Shown here: positions 34,937-44,132 of the stretch, piece by piece
How the letters are laid out: every line of letters starts with the position of its first letter
Numbering within the stretch: the stretch's first letter is position 1
Source: Aquimarina aquimarini
GTDB taxonomy: Bacteria; Bacteroidota; Bacteroidia; Flavobacteriales; Flavobacteriaceae
Direction: 5' to 3'
Assembly: GCF_900299535.1 (NCBI RefSeq)
Contig: NZ_OMKE01000021.1
Location: forward strand, 1-55,013
DNA length: 55,013 nt
Notes under the pieces: model-generated
Told to the model about the DNA's origin: nothing
The model's input: the letters and a program-made list of their open reading frames with translations, nothing else
Databases searched by the model: none
Made by a program: the position numbers and the translations under genes

Positions 34937-35566
34937 TTAAATTTTATATTTCAAAGGCAAGTACACCACTTTCTTTGTTTCAAAAAAATCCTCTTCAAAA
35001 TAATCAGAAAGGTTATGTTCTATAGCTTTTGGAAACTGAGCTAATTCTTCAGTCAAATCTCCTCCTTTGAGATACAAAATACCATTCGGTAATTCATGCT
35101 GGCTTTTTTTTGCAATATTTTTCCGTATCCATTTCACAAAATCGGGCATGTTGGTTACAGCGCGACTTACTATAAAATCAAAACGATCATCAAACGTTCC
35201 TGCTCTGCGTTGTTCTGCTTTTACATTTGGTAGCTCCAGTGCTTGCACCACTTCATTCACCACTTTTATTTTTTTTGCAATAACATCAACTAAATAAAAC
35301 TGAGTTTCTGGAAACAAAATAGCCAATGGCACCCCAGGAAATCCTCCTCCCGTCCCTACATCTAATACATGTGCACCAGACTTAAACCGCATAATCTTTG
35401 CCACTCCCAAAGAGTGTAAAATATGTCGTTCATACAAAGATTCTATGTCTTTACGAGAAATAACATTAATCTTAGCATTCCATTCTTTATATAATTCTTC
35501 TAGTTTCGAAAACTTAATCACCTGCTCATCTGTAAGTTCAGGAAAGTGCTTGAGTAAAATATCCAT
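34937..35566 (-). CDS. rsmG: 16S rRNA (guanine-N7) methyltransferase RsmG
   Basis: This 209-residue protein methylates N7 of G527 in 16S rRNA. It starts MDILLKHFPELTDEQVIKFSKLEELYKEWNAKINVISRKD and contains the SAM-binding motif HVLDVGTGGGFPGVPLAI, then FYLVDVIAKKIKVVNEV and FDFIVSRAVTNMPDFV. The frame extends three codons to a TTG at 35575, but ATG at 35566 matches the usual start. It is convergent with the GNAT gene and stands alone. Confidence 0.95.
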   Translation of the reverse strand: MDILLKHFPELTDEQVIKFSKLEELYKEWNAKINVISRKDIESLYERHILHSLGVAKIMRFKSGAHVLDVGTGGGFPGVPLAILFPETQFYLVDVIAKKIKVVNEVVQALELPNVKAEQRRAGTFDDRFDFIVSRAVTNMPDFVKWIRKNIAKKSQHELPNGILYLKGGDLTEELAQFPKAIEHNLSDYFEEDFFETKKVVYLPLKYKI

Positions 35567-35709
35567 TTTTAACAAAATAAATTAAAGTGTAAAAATACGT
35601 GTTAAACTGATATATTTTACTTCTTTTTAAAGACTTAAAAAAATTTAAATACCTAACTTTACCCAATATTATTATGACAAACACCGTTTTGTCCTAAATC
35701 ACAGGACTT

Positions 35710-36804
35710 ATGACTACACCCGATATACGTTTTAGCAGAGTAGATTCTGCTAAATTCTTTAAGACACTAAATAAACGTGTCAATCTATATTTTAAAGAAA
35801 ATAACATTAAACGAACAGGTAATTGGAGATTACATCTTAAGACAATTGTTATGTTCTCATTATTCTTAACTCCATATTTTTTAATTCTCACATTAGATAT
35901 TTCGCAATGGTGGATGTTATTACTTACGATTGTAATGGGAGTAGGAATGGCTGGTGTAGGAATGAATGTTATGCATGATGGTAACCATGGATCTTATTCT
36001 TCAAAAAAATGGATTAATAAGTTGATGGGAGGTAGTATGTATATTCTTGCAGGAAATGTATACAACTGGCAAGTACAACACAATGTACTACATCATACAT
36101 ATACCAATATTCACGGTCATGATGAAGATATGGATGCTGGTAGAATTATTCGTTTCACTAAACATTCAAAATGGAGACGTTTTCATAAGTTTCAACACTA
36201 TTACTCTATATTCTTATATGGTCTATTAACTTTTAACTGGGCATTAACTACAGATTTCAAACAAACAAAAAATTACCTTGCTCGCAAACTTTCTTATGGC
36301 AAACTACCAAGTCCATTAAAACAATGGAGCACGGTAGTCATTACCAAAATAATATACCTTATGATCTGGATCGTAGTTCCAATGATCATTATGTCTGTTG
36401 CTTGGTGGAAAATTTTGATAGGATTTTTTATCATGCATTATGTAGCTGGACTGATATTAAGTGTAGTATTTCAATTAGCACATATGGTAGAAGAAGCGCA
36501 AATGCCTGTACCAGATAAAACAGGAACTATGAAAAACACTTGGGCCATACACCAATTATTCACTACTGTTAATTTTTCAACAAAAAACAAAATAGTCAAT
36601 TGGTTTACTGGTGGTTTAAACCACCAAGTAGAACACCATATTTTCCCGCATATAAGTCATATTCATTATTCCAAAATTTCTAAGATTGTAAAACAAACTG
36701 CCTTAGAATGTAATCTCCCTTATAATGAATATAAAACGACACGTAAGGCTGTTATTGCACACTTTAGACATCTTAAAGAAATGGGAATGAAACCAGCCAT
36801 ATAA
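35710..36804 (+). CDS. Membrane fatty acid desaturase
   Basis: This 364-residue protein has the three His boxes of membrane di-iron desaturases: HDGNH (89-93), HNVLHH (124-129, then THIGHDED-like YTNIHGHDED) and NHQVEHHIFPHISH (~305-315). Four hydrophobic segments lie between them. The QVEHH form of the third box is that of front-end or linoleoyl-CoA-type desaturases, although no cytochrome b5 domain is fused. It would insert a double bond into acyl chains at the membrane. A weak -7 box (TAACTTTA at 35654-35661) precedes it. An aminotransferase gene follows 31 nt later. Confidence 0.9.
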   Translation: MTTPDIRFSRVDSAKFFKTLNKRVNLYFKENNIKRTGNWRLHLKTIVMFSLFLTPYFLILTLDISQWWMLLLTIVMGVGMAGVGMNVMHDGNHGSYSSKKWINKLMGGSMYILAGNVYNWQVQHNVLHHTYTNIHGHDEDMDAGRIIRFTKHSKWRRFHKFQHYYSIFLYGLLTFNWALTTDFKQTKNYLARKLSYGKLPSPLKQWSTVVITKIIYLMIWIVVPMIIMSVAWWKILIGFFIMHYVAGLILSVVFQLAHMVEEAQMPVPDKTGTMKNTWAIHQLFTTVNFSTKNKIVNWFTGGLNHQVEHHIFPHISHIHYSKISKIVKQTALECNLPYNEYKTTRKAVIAHFRHLKEMGMKPAI

Positions 36805-36835
36805 TAATCATAACTTTTATTTACCAGATTAACAA

Positions 36836-38044
36836 ATGAGCACACAAGTATCACAAACAAACATCAAGTTATCAGACAAAATTAATGCTTTAAAAGCATC
36901 AGCTACTCTAGCCATGGCAGCAAAAGCACGTGAACTAAGAGGAGAAGGAAAAGACATTATTGGTTTAAGCCTAGGAGAACCTGACTTTAATACGCCTGAT
37001 TTCATCAAAGAAGCAGCTATACAAGCAGTAAATGATGACTACAACTCATACACTCCTGTCGATGGTTATATTGAACTAAAAGATGCAATTATCACAAAAT
37101 TCAAACGTGATAATAACCTTACTTATGATAGATCTCAAATTGTAGTATCAACAGGGGCCAAACAATCACTTTATAATGTCGCACAAGTGTATCTTAATCC
37201 AGGAGATGAAGTTATTCTACCTTGCCCTTATTGGGTAAGTTATAGTGACATCGTAAAACTTGCTGGTGGCGTACCTGTAGAAGTCAAAACTTCTATTGAT
37301 ACTGATTTTAAAATGACAGCTGAACAACTAGAAAAAGCAATCACTCCTAATACAAAAATGTTATGGTATAGCTCACCTTGCAACCCTAGTGGATCTATAT
37401 ATAGCAAAGAAGAGTTAAGAGCTTTAGCTGACGTGTTACAGAAATACCCAGATATCATTGTAGTAAGTGATGAAATATACGAACATATCAACTACATAGG
37501 TAGTCATGCATCAATGGCTGAATTTGATGATATGTACAACAGAACAGTAACTGTAAATGGAGTTGCCAAGGCTTTTGCTATGACAGGCTGGAGAATCGGT
37601 TATATCGGAGCACCAACTACTATCGCTCGAGCTTGTAACAAAATACAAGGACAAGTAACCAGTGGAGCAAATTGTATTGCTCAACGTGCTGTAATTACTG
37701 CTCTTGAAGCTCCTGTAAGTAAAATTCAATACATGGTAGATGAGTTTAAAGAACGAAGAAAACTAATCTTAAACTTATTAGCTGAAATCCCTGGTTTTAA
37801 ATGCAACGAGCCTGAAGGTGCTTTTTATGTTTTTCCTGATATCTCATATTATTTTGGAAAAACTATAGAAGGAACAACTATCAAAAATGCTACAGATTTC
37901 TCTATGTTTCTGCTAGAAGAAGCTAATGTTGCAACTGTAACAGGTGTTGCTTTTGGAAATGACAACAGTATTAGAATTTCTTATGCTGCCAGCACAGAAG
38001 AGATTAAAGAAGCAATCAAACGAATAAAGAAAGCTGTAAGCTAA
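36836..38044 (+). CDS. Pyridoxal phosphate-dependent aminotransferase (class I/II, aspartate aminotransferase type)
   Basis: This 402-residue protein is the size of subgroup I-gamma aspartate aminotransferases. It has SLGEPDFNTPDFI, TGAKQSLYNVAQV, PCPYWVSY, PCNPSG (Asn183), VVSDEIYEHI (Asp212), the PLP-binding Lys245 in NGVAKAFAMTGWRIGY and, near the end, FGNDNSIRISYAAS with the substrate-carboxylate Arg. It probably transfers the amino group between aspartate and 2-oxoglutarate, but close paralogues accept other amino acids, so no symbol is given. The gene follows the desaturase after 31 nt; a terminator follows it. Confidence 0.93.
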   Translation: MSTQVSQTNIKLSDKINALKASATLAMAAKARELRGEGKDIIGLSLGEPDFNTPDFIKEAAIQAVNDDYNSYTPVDGYIELKDAIITKFKRDNNLTYDRSQIVVSTGAKQSLYNVAQVYLNPGDEVILPCPYWVSYSDIVKLAGGVPVEVKTSIDTDFKMTAEQLEKAITPNTKMLWYSSPCNPSGSIYSKEELRALADVLQKYPDIIVVSDEIYEHINYIGSHASMAEFDDMYNRTVTVNGVAKAFAMTGWRIGYIGAPTTIARACNKIQGQVTSGANCIAQRAVITALEAPVSKIQYMVDEFKERRKLILNLLAEIPGFKCNEPEGAFYVFPDISYYFGKTIEGTTIKNATDFSMFLLEEANVATVTGVAFGNDNSIRISYAASTEEIKEAIKRIKKAVS

Positions 38045-38066
38045 ACACAGCTAACAAAATACATTT

Positions 38067-38107
38067 TTAAAAACCGATTACTTTATGATGAAGTAATCGG
38101 TTTTTAA
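38067..38107 (+). terminator. Terminator after the aminotransferase gene
   Basis: A perfect 17-bp stem (38067-38083 with 38091-38107, core AACCGATTACTT) with a 7-nt loop lies 22 bp after the stop. The T-run is within the right arm. Confidence 0.88.
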
Positions 38108-38212
38108 TTTTATTTAAGAAAACCTAAACAAATTTTAACCTTATTTTATAACATAAAAAAACATTTTTTGATACTAAAAAAACGAAATTAGAGTTATACT
38201 TTTATTATTCCC

Positions 38213-38560
38213 ATGAATACTTGTTTTTCACCACAAAGCATGTATTCAAAAAAACCACTTAACGCCACAATCATTATGAATACTCTAGAAAAAGAACGTA
38301 TCGTCAAAAAAAACATCCTTCAAATCTTTAAAGAAAATTTTGACGTTTCTCAAACAACAGATGATGAAATTTTAAACATCAAACCAGACCAAGAGTTAAG
38401 CATCAATTATGCTGTATACTATGAATCGATATTGGATATCTTTTTTATTGAAGACATGGAACCTGAGAGTATCAAAGGCACCGTAAAAGACACTATCAAA
38501 AAAGTTACAGAATTATGGCCTATGATCCCAAATTCTTCATGGGAATGGCAGATGCAATAA
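38213..38560 (+). CDS. Small hypothetical protein
   Basis: This protein has 115 residues from the ATG at 38213, or 94 from an in-frame ATG at 38276 (MNTLEKERIVKKNIL). The shorter form looks more natural because the extra residues are poor in structure. It is acidic and helical, with no signal peptide or membrane segment, and ends WPMIPNSSWEWQMQ, rich in Trp. I recognise no family. It is convergent with trkH (26-bp gap) and preceded by the aminotransferase terminator, so it would need its own promoter, which I cannot locate. Confidence 0.6.
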   Translation: MNTCFSPQSMYSKKPLNATIIMNTLEKERIVKKNILQIFKENFDVSQTTDDEILNIKPDQELSINYAVYYESILDIFFIEDMEPESIKGTVKDTIKKVTELWPMIPNSSWEWQMQ

Positions 38561-38586
38561 TATAAATACAGATTATTTTATTAATG

Positions 38587-40083
38587 TTATCTATTACGCC
38601 AGAAAAATGGGGTTAAAAGAATCAACACTGTAAAAAGCTCTAACCTACCTATCAACATAAGGAAACTACACCACCACTTTCCAAAATCTGGTAATACATC
38701 AAAGTTATTAACTGGACTAAGCTTACCAAAAGCTGGACCGATATTACCTAAAGAAGAAGCCGCCCCTCCTATTGCGGTTTCAAAATCTAGCCCTAATGCC
38801 CCCAACACAACAGCTCCAATTATAAATGAAAGCATATACAGTATAAAAAAGGCAAGTATATTGAATACGATCTCTTTAGAAACCGCTCTAGTATTATATC
38901 GCACAGGTAATACTGCTCTTGGATGCAAGGTTCGTTTAAATTCTAAAATCCCATTTCTAATTGTAATCAAGTGTCTCATCACTTTTATTCCTCCTGATGT
39001 TGATCCAGCAGATCCCCCTAAGAACATGATTCCGAAGAAAAAAACTGTTAAAAAAGGAGTCCACATGGTAAAATCGGCGCTCACAAATCCCGTAGTGGTT
39101 ATCACAGCCAATACCTGAAATAATGCATGCCTAAAAGCACTTTCTGCTCTTCCCCATACCATAGGATGATCTATGGAGGAAATCGTTACATCTGCTCTAT
39201 AATATATTACTACCGCAGCTATCAATGTAAACACAATCACAAAGAGAGAATAAAACTTAAACTCCTCATCTTTGATTATTTTCTGAACTTTTCCTTTAAA
39301 CCCAAAATAACTAAGTACAAAGTTCATCCCTGCCAAAAACATAAACAATATAATAATGTATTGTATTATTGGTTGATCATTCCAATAGGCTACACTGGCA
39401 TTTTTGGTAGAAAACCCGCCAGTAGACAAAGTGCTTAATGCATGATTAATTGCATCAAAGAAATTCATCCCTGCAAGTTTTAAAAGAATAGTTTCTGCTA
39501 TGGTATATCCAACATAAATAAACCACAATCGCTTTGCAGTATCTGTAATCCTAGGGTGTAGTTTATCTGCACTAGGCCCTGGAGCCTCTGCTGCGAACAA
39601 CTGCATCCCTCCTATCCCTAAAAGAGGTAAAATAGCAATTGCCAGTACGATAATTCCCATCCCCCCAATCCAATGAGTCAAACTACGCCAAAACAAAACT
39701 CCTTTAGGAATAATCTCAATTTCATTAAGAATAGACGCTCCAGTAGTAGTATACCCAGACATCGTTTCAAAAAATGCATTGGTAATAGATGGTATTGCTC
39801 CAGAAAATAAATACGGCAAAGTTCCACTAAGAGACATAAATATCCAACCAAATGTCACTACGATATATCCATCTTTTTTATTGATTACTTTTTGGTGATC
39901 TCTTGTCACAAACATCAACACAATCCCTACAAACATAGTAGCTAAAGATGCCATCATAATTTGCAATGTAACACCATCTTTATATATAAAACTAATAATT
40001 GTTGCCATCAGCATAAACCCACCATTGCAGAGCAATAAGAGCCCCATGATATGCGAAATAATCCTATAGTTTACCTTGTACAT
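38587..40083 (-). CDS. trkH: Trk-type potassium uptake membrane subunit
   Basis: This 498-residue K+ channel-like subunit of the Trk/Ktr superfamily has repeated membrane-pore-membrane units with selectivity-filter Gly: TMSGYTTTGASIL, LSTLSTGGFSTKNA, ITTTGFVSADF and GAASSLGNIGPAFG. FFGIMFLGGSAGSTSGGIK contains the conserved cytosolic-gate region. It forms an operon with trkA, one base apart, trkA being first. The TrkA subunit would gate the pore by nucleotide binding. Confidence 0.95.
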   Translation of the reverse strand: MYKVNYRIISHIMGLLLLCNGGFMLMATIISFIYKDGVTLQIMMASLATMFVGIVLMFVTRDHQKVINKKDGYIVVTFGWIFMSLSGTLPYLFSGAIPSITNAFFETMSGYTTTGASILNEIEIIPKGVLFWRSLTHWIGGMGIIVLAIAILPLLGIGGMQLFAAEAPGPSADKLHPRITDTAKRLWFIYVGYTIAETILLKLAGMNFFDAINHALSTLSTGGFSTKNASVAYWNDQPIIQYIIILFMFLAGMNFVLSYFGFKGKVQKIIKDEEFKFYSLFVIVFTLIAAVVIYYRADVTISSIDHPMVWGRAESAFRHALFQVLAVITTTGFVSADFTMWTPFLTVFFFGIMFLGGSAGSTSGGIKVMRHLITIRNGILEFKRTLHPRAVLPVRYNTRAVSKEIVFNILAFFILYMLSFIIGAVVLGALGLDFETAIGGAASSLGNIGPAFGKLSPVNNFDVLPDFGKWWCSFLMLIGRLELFTVLILLTPFFWRNR

Positions 40084-40084
40084 A

Positions 40085-41434
40085 TTAGAGGAAAAGCTTT
40101 TCTATTTTTTTTATTGATTTTGGCAAACAACACACTACTACTCTATCTCCTGCCTGAATATAAAAATCTCCCAGAGGGATCATTCCTTCACCATTTCTGA
40201 TAACTCCTGCAATTATAGCCGACCTTGGAAAGTCTAAGTCTTTTATCAGATTATCACTCACTTCTGACGTAGATTTTACAATAAACTCCAATAATTCAGC
40301 ATTCATATTATTAAGTTTGGTCATCGCAACAACCTCTCCTTTTCTAATAAACCTAAAAATATTATTGGCCGCCAACAGTTTTTTATTTATCAATGTATCT
40401 ATCCCAATAGAATGAGACAACTGAAAATAATCCATATTCTCTACAAGGGCAATTGTTTTTCTCACTCCTTTGGATTTTGCTACCAAGCAAGACATAATAT
40501 TAGTTTCAGAATTACCAGTAACTGCAATAAATGCATCCATTGCATTAATACCTTCTTCTTGCAATAGCTCTACATTGCGTCCATCACCATTAATTATCAT
40601 TGCATTAGGCAAATCATCTGCCAAATCAAAAGCTTTTTCTTTATCTTTTTCTATCAGTTTTACTCTAAATTTATGATCACAGAGATCGAGAGAGGTTTTA
40701 TAACCTATCTTACTACCTCCTAGAATCATAACATTTTTGATTTGTTCTTTTACTTTTCCTGTTAGTTTGTAAAGTTCTTCTACTCCTCCTTTTGAAGTCA
40801 CGAAGTATACTTGATCATTTTCTTTGAAAGTTGTATCTCCTCTTGGTATCAAAGTATATTGCGTTCCATAGCGTTGAATAGCTATAGGCATAAAATGTAG
40901 TTCTGGAAACACTTCTGCTGCCTCTCTTACAGTTTTTCCAACAAATAAAGCTTCTTTTGATAAGGTCGTACCTACCATAGTTAATGCTCCATTCTCAAAC
41001 TCGTAACTATTATGAAATGCTGATTGGTTAAGAAGAAGCTCTATCTCACTAGCTGCTAGTGCTTCTGGAGAAATCAGCTCGTCTATACCAAACTTAATAA
41101 ACCCTACTTCTTCTTTGTTTTCTATAAATTCTGTGTTAGAAATCCTTGCAATCGTTCGTTTAGCTCCAAGTTGTTTTGCTAATACACATATCGTAATATT
41201 TGTGGTCTCGCTAGAAGTAACACTGATCACCATATCAACATTATCTACTCTTGCCTCTTTTAGAATAGCAATAGAAGTAGAATCTCCTTTGATAACCCTA
41301 ATATCCAAATGCGTATCTGCATAGTTAAGGCATTCCTTATCTGTATCTATAAGTGTGATATCCTGAGACTCAAACGAGAGAAATTTGGCCAAATGAAATC
41401 CTACCTCACCAGCTCCGGCAATAATGATTTTCAT
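40085..41434 (-). CDS. trkA: Trk system potassium transporter regulatory subunit
   Basis: This 449-residue cytosolic protein is made of two TrkA-N (RCK, NAD-binding) plus TrkA-C units in tandem. The first begins MKIIIAGAGEVGFHLAKFL with Asp30 for ribose binding; the second has VMILGGSKIGYKTSLDL at ~230. Each is followed by a C domain (for example FVGKTVREAAEVFPELHFMPIAI). It regulates TrkH encoded just downstream. A - strand -7 box lies ~105 nt before the start. Confidence 0.95.
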   Translation of the reverse strand: MKIIIAGAGEVGFHLAKFLSFESQDITLIDTDKECLNYADTHLDIRVIKGDSTSIAILKEARVDNVDMVISVTSSETTNITICVLAKQLGAKRTIARISNTEFIENKEEVGFIKFGIDELISPEALAASEIELLLNQSAFHNSYEFENGALTMVGTTLSKEALFVGKTVREAAEVFPELHFMPIAIQRYGTQYTLIPRGDTTFKENDQVYFVTSKGGVEELYKLTGKVKEQIKNVMILGGSKIGYKTSLDLCDHKFRVKLIEKDKEKAFDLADDLPNAMIINGDGRNVELLQEEGINAMDAFIAVTGNSETNIMSCLVAKSKGVRKTIALVENMDYFQLSHSIGIDTLINKKLLAANNIFRFIRKGEVVAMTKLNNMNAELLEFIVKSTSEVSDNLIKDLDFPRSAIIAGVIRNGEGMIPLGDFYIQAGDRVVVCCLPKSIKKIEKLFL

Positions 41435-41539
41435 TGGTTAAGTTTATTGTTTTTCATCTAATCTATAGGTAAAGTAAAACCAAGACATATTATTTATTTT
41501 GAAATAGTAAAAATCTATATCTTAGTATATAAAAGTCTA

Positions 41540-41547
41540 CAAAGATA
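41540..41547 (-). promoter_or_regulatory. -7 element upstream of trkA
   Basis: On the - strand this reads TATCTTTG, an exact TAnnTTTG. No TTG is correctly spaced behind it. The leader would be ~100 nt. Confidence 0.4.
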
Positions 41548-41827
41548 ATGTAAATTGACCAACTGATAAAATCTATACATACACTAGCACCTAAATACCT
41601 ATAACATAGCTCATATCATTATTTATTTACCATAAAATCAATCTATATTCATCAAAAAAATGAATACAAAACCTCCTTTCTATCAGAAGGAAAGCTCTTT
41701 TTTTTACGAATAAACTTTACTATTTTTTTTCTTTGAACTAATAAAAAATCATGTAAAAGACACTCTACTACATAGTATATTTTTTGCTTAAAGAGAAAAA
41801 CTCAGGATAAGTTCAATATCAAAAATG

Positions 41828-41835
41828 TATATTTG
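41828..41835 (+). promoter_or_regulatory. -7 element of menG with a very short leader
   Basis: An exact TATATTTG lies 14 nt before the ATG at 41850, giving a leader of ~10 nt. No correctly spaced TTG is present. Confidence 0.5.
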
Positions 41836-41849
41836 CCTAAATTTTTTGA

Positions 41850-42581
41850 ATGTCAGAAAAAATAACTCCATACAAAGACAAAACCAGATCTAAAAAAGAA
41901 CAGGTTGCTGAGATGTTTGATACTATATCAGAAGACTATGACGGACTAAATCGTGTTATTTCTTTTGGTATTGACATCAAATGGCGTAAGAAGGTAGTTC
42001 AACTTGTAGGCAAAACAAATCCAAAAAGAATACTGGATGTTGCTACAGGAACTGGAGATCTTGCGATCAATCTATCACAAACAGGTGCTTCTGAAATTAT
42101 AGGTCTGGATATTTCTAGTGGAATGCTAGAAATAGGGAAGTATAAAATTGCAGAAAAGAAATTAAACACCATTATTAATATGGTTCAAGGGGATAGTGAG
42201 AACTTACCTTATGAAGAAAATTATTTTGATGCAATTACAGTAGCATTTGGAGTACGAAATTTTGAAAATCTTGAAAAAGGTCTTTCAGAAATTCTTAGAG
42301 TACTTAAACCAGGAGGTATTTTTGTCGTACTAGAAACATCTATACCAACTAAGACTCCTTATAAACAAGGCTACAACCTCTATTCTACAAAAATACTACC
42401 TCTTATCGGACGGCTGTTTTCTAAAGATAAAACGGCTTATTCATACCTAAGTAAAAGTGCTGCTGCTTTTCCTTATGGAGAAGCATTCAACAATATTTTG
42501 AAAAAAATCGGGTTTATAGAAGTCAAAGATAATCCTAGAACTTTTGGTGTTGCAACTATTTACACGGCAACAAAGAAATAA
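41850..42581 (+). CDS. menG: Demethylmenaquinone methyltransferase (UbiE/MenG)
   Basis: This 243-residue protein is the UbiE/COQ5-type methyltransferase that makes the last step of menaquinone synthesis, the quinone used by Bacteroidota. Motifs are [39 protein letters not shown] (SAM site), [46 protein letters not shown] and [15 protein letters not shown]. It is followed after 78 nt by porT, an arrangement I recall from other flavobacteria. The product would feed NQR encoded at 21-27 kb. Confidence 0.95.
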   Translation: MSEKITPYKDKTRSKKEQVAEMFDTISEDYDGLNRVISFGIDIKWRKKVVQLVGKTNPKRILDVATGTGDLAINLSQTGASEIIGLDISSGMLEIGKYKIAEKKLNTIINMVQGDSENLPYEENYFDAITVAFGVRNFENLEKGLSEILRVLKPGGIFVVLETSIPTKTPYKQGYNLYSTKILPLIGRLFSKDKTAYSYLSKSAAAFPYGEAFNNILKKIGFIEVKDNPRTFGVATIYTATKK

Positions 42582-42659
42582 AAAAGGATTAAAACAATAG
42601 TAGCTCCAAAACAAATAACAAGGAAGATATAAACTAGTAAAAGGTTAATTTTAATTTAC

Positions 42660-43370
42660 ATGAAAAGAATATTTATCTTACTAATTGTTTTAGCATGTAC
42701 TCAAAACCTGAGCGCACAGCTATTTACTAAAGAAAAAGTACAAAATCTCCAGAATTTTGACAAACCACGATTTAGTTATGGTTATATTCTTGGGTTTAAT
42801 TTTTATAATTTTAATTTTGACTATACTGCAGATGCTCCACTAGATACAGATATTATACACAATGCTTCAGCAGGATTTAGTGTTGGACTTTTAGGAAACA
42901 TGAGAATAAATGATTATCTGGATTTGAGATTAGAACCAATGGTAACATTTAATACTAGAAATTTAGAATTTTCTAACCCCCAATTCACTTCAAACCTTGA
43001 GTCTGTAAGAGAAGTCAAATCCACATATGTTCACATCCCTCTATTATTAAAGGTATCAACAAAAAGAATCAACAACATAAAACCTTTTATCGTTGGAGGT
43101 GTTTCTACTTCTATAAATTTATCTAGTAATGAGGATAACCCAGATGATAATAGTGCTGGGCAATTTAGGATGAAAACAAACACCAATTACTATGAAATTG
43201 GTTTTGGTATAGATTTATATTTATACTATTTTAAATTCACACCATCAATAAGAGGCGTCTTTGCAATGTCTGATGAGCTCGTAAAAGATAATGACCCTAA
43301 TAGCCCATACACTTCTACTATAGATAAAATGTCTACAAGAGGGGTATTTATAAACTTTACTTTTCAGTAG
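42660..43370 (+). CDS. porT: Type IX secretion outer-membrane protein PorT
   Basis: This 236-residue protein has a signal peptide (MKRIFILLIVLACTQNLSAQ) and an 8-stranded-type outer-membrane beta-barrel pattern: FSYGYILGFNFYNFNFDY, AGFSVGLLGNMRINDYLDLRLEPMVTF, STYVHIPLLLKVS, KPFIVGGVSTSI, YYEIGFGIDLYLYYFKFTPSIRG. The end in FINFTFQ is a barrel C terminus. Length, pattern and its place just after menG agree with PorT/SprT, required for T9SS function and gliding. A general porin-like protein is the alternative. Confidence 0.82.
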   Translation: MKRIFILLIVLACTQNLSAQLFTKEKVQNLQNFDKPRFSYGYILGFNFYNFNFDYTADAPLDTDIIHNASAGFSVGLLGNMRINDYLDLRLEPMVTFNTRNLEFSNPQFTSNLESVREVKSTYVHIPLLLKVSTKRINNIKPFIVGGVSTSINLSSNEDNPDDNSAGQFRMKTNTNYYEIGFGIDLYLYYFKFTPSIRGVFAMSDELVKDNDPNSPYTSTIDKMSTRGVFINFTFQ

Positions 43371-43377
43371 TTATAAA

Positions 43378-44109
43378 TCAAGGTCTTTTGAATTCATTGA
43401 GAACTATGGCTGTTGCCGTAGCTACGTTTAGACTCTCTGTTTTTTTATCTAATCCAAATCGTGGTATTGTAATCCTATCAGTAATCAATTTTTGTATTTC
43501 AGAAGAAATTCCGTTTGCCTCATTCCCCATAACAACTACTACATTATCAGTCAGTTTCTCTTCATAAATAGAGCGTCCATCCATAAAAGTTCCAAAAACT
43601 CTCACATTTGATTGTTTTGAATTTAAAAAATCTTTCAAATCCAAATAATTAATATTCACTCTTGTTATTGACCCCATAGTTGCTTGAATAACTTTTGGAT
43701 TATAACAATCTACTGTTTGCTTAGAGCAAACCAAATCTTTAATTCCAAACCAATCACACAATCTAATGATAGTTCCCAAATTACCTGGATCACGTATATC
43801 ATCTAATACCAAAACAACCCCTTCTAATCTTACTTCTTCAGATTTAGGCACATAAAAAAGTGCTACAGCCACCTGAGGGGTTGCCAAAAAACTAATCTGT
43901 TTTAATTCTTCCTTGGTTATACTCCACATTAATTCTTCTGGGCAATCAAAGATATTTGCTTCTGTTGTATAAATAGAATGAAGCTTAAATCCAGCTTCTA
44001 GCAGTTCTTTTATTACCTTTTTACCTTCTACAACAAACAACCCATGTTGTTTTCGGTACTTTTTTTGATATAAACTATTTATTAGTTTCTTTTGGTTTTT
44101 GCTAACCAT
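43378..44109 (-). CDS. TrmH/SpoU-family RNA 2'-O-methyltransferase
   Basis: The frame is open up to 44166. The ATG at 44109 (MVSKNQKKLINSLYQKKYRKQHGLFVVEGKKVI) gives the usual start of TrmH-type enzymes, 243 residues. An N-terminal substrate-binding domain (~10-95) precedes the knotted SPOUT domain with VVLVLDDIRDPGNLGTIIRLCDWFGI, VIQATMGSITRVN, VVVVMGNEANGIS and TIPRFGLDKKTESLNVATATAIVL. It probably methylates rRNA or tRNA ribose; the target base is unknown. It converges with porT and diverges from tamL; its 5' end lies under the tamL promoter. Confidence 0.9.
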   Translation of the reverse strand: MVSKNQKKLINSLYQKKYRKQHGLFVVEGKKVIKELLEAGFKLHSIYTTEANIFDCPEELMWSITKEELKQISFLATPQVAVALFYVPKSEEVRLEGVVLVLDDIRDPGNLGTIIRLCDWFGIKDLVCSKQTVDCYNPKVIQATMGSITRVNINYLDLKDFLNSKQSNVRVFGTFMDGRSIYEEKLTDNVVVVMGNEANGISSEIQKLITDRITIPRFGLDKKTESLNVATATAIVLNEFKRP

Positions 44110-44127
44110 ACAAATAATGTATTTTTG
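44099..44127 (+). promoter_or_regulatory. tamL promoter, predicting a leaderless mRNA
   Basis: TTG at 44099-44101 and TATTTTTG at 44120-44127 are separated by 18 nt, an exact consensus pair. The -7 box ends 5 nt before the ATG at 44133, and the pair spans the start codon of the divergent methyltransferase gene. Confidence 0.6.
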
Positions 44128-44132
44128 AATCA

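Larger units (their letters stand above)
41435..41849. other. Divergent intergenic region, 415 bp
   Basis: This region separates trkA (-) from menG (+). Besides one promoter box for each gene, it holds an AT-rich stretch and a weak 5-bp hairpin before a T-run near 41673-41705. No coding sequence or known RNA was recognised. Confidence 0.5.
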
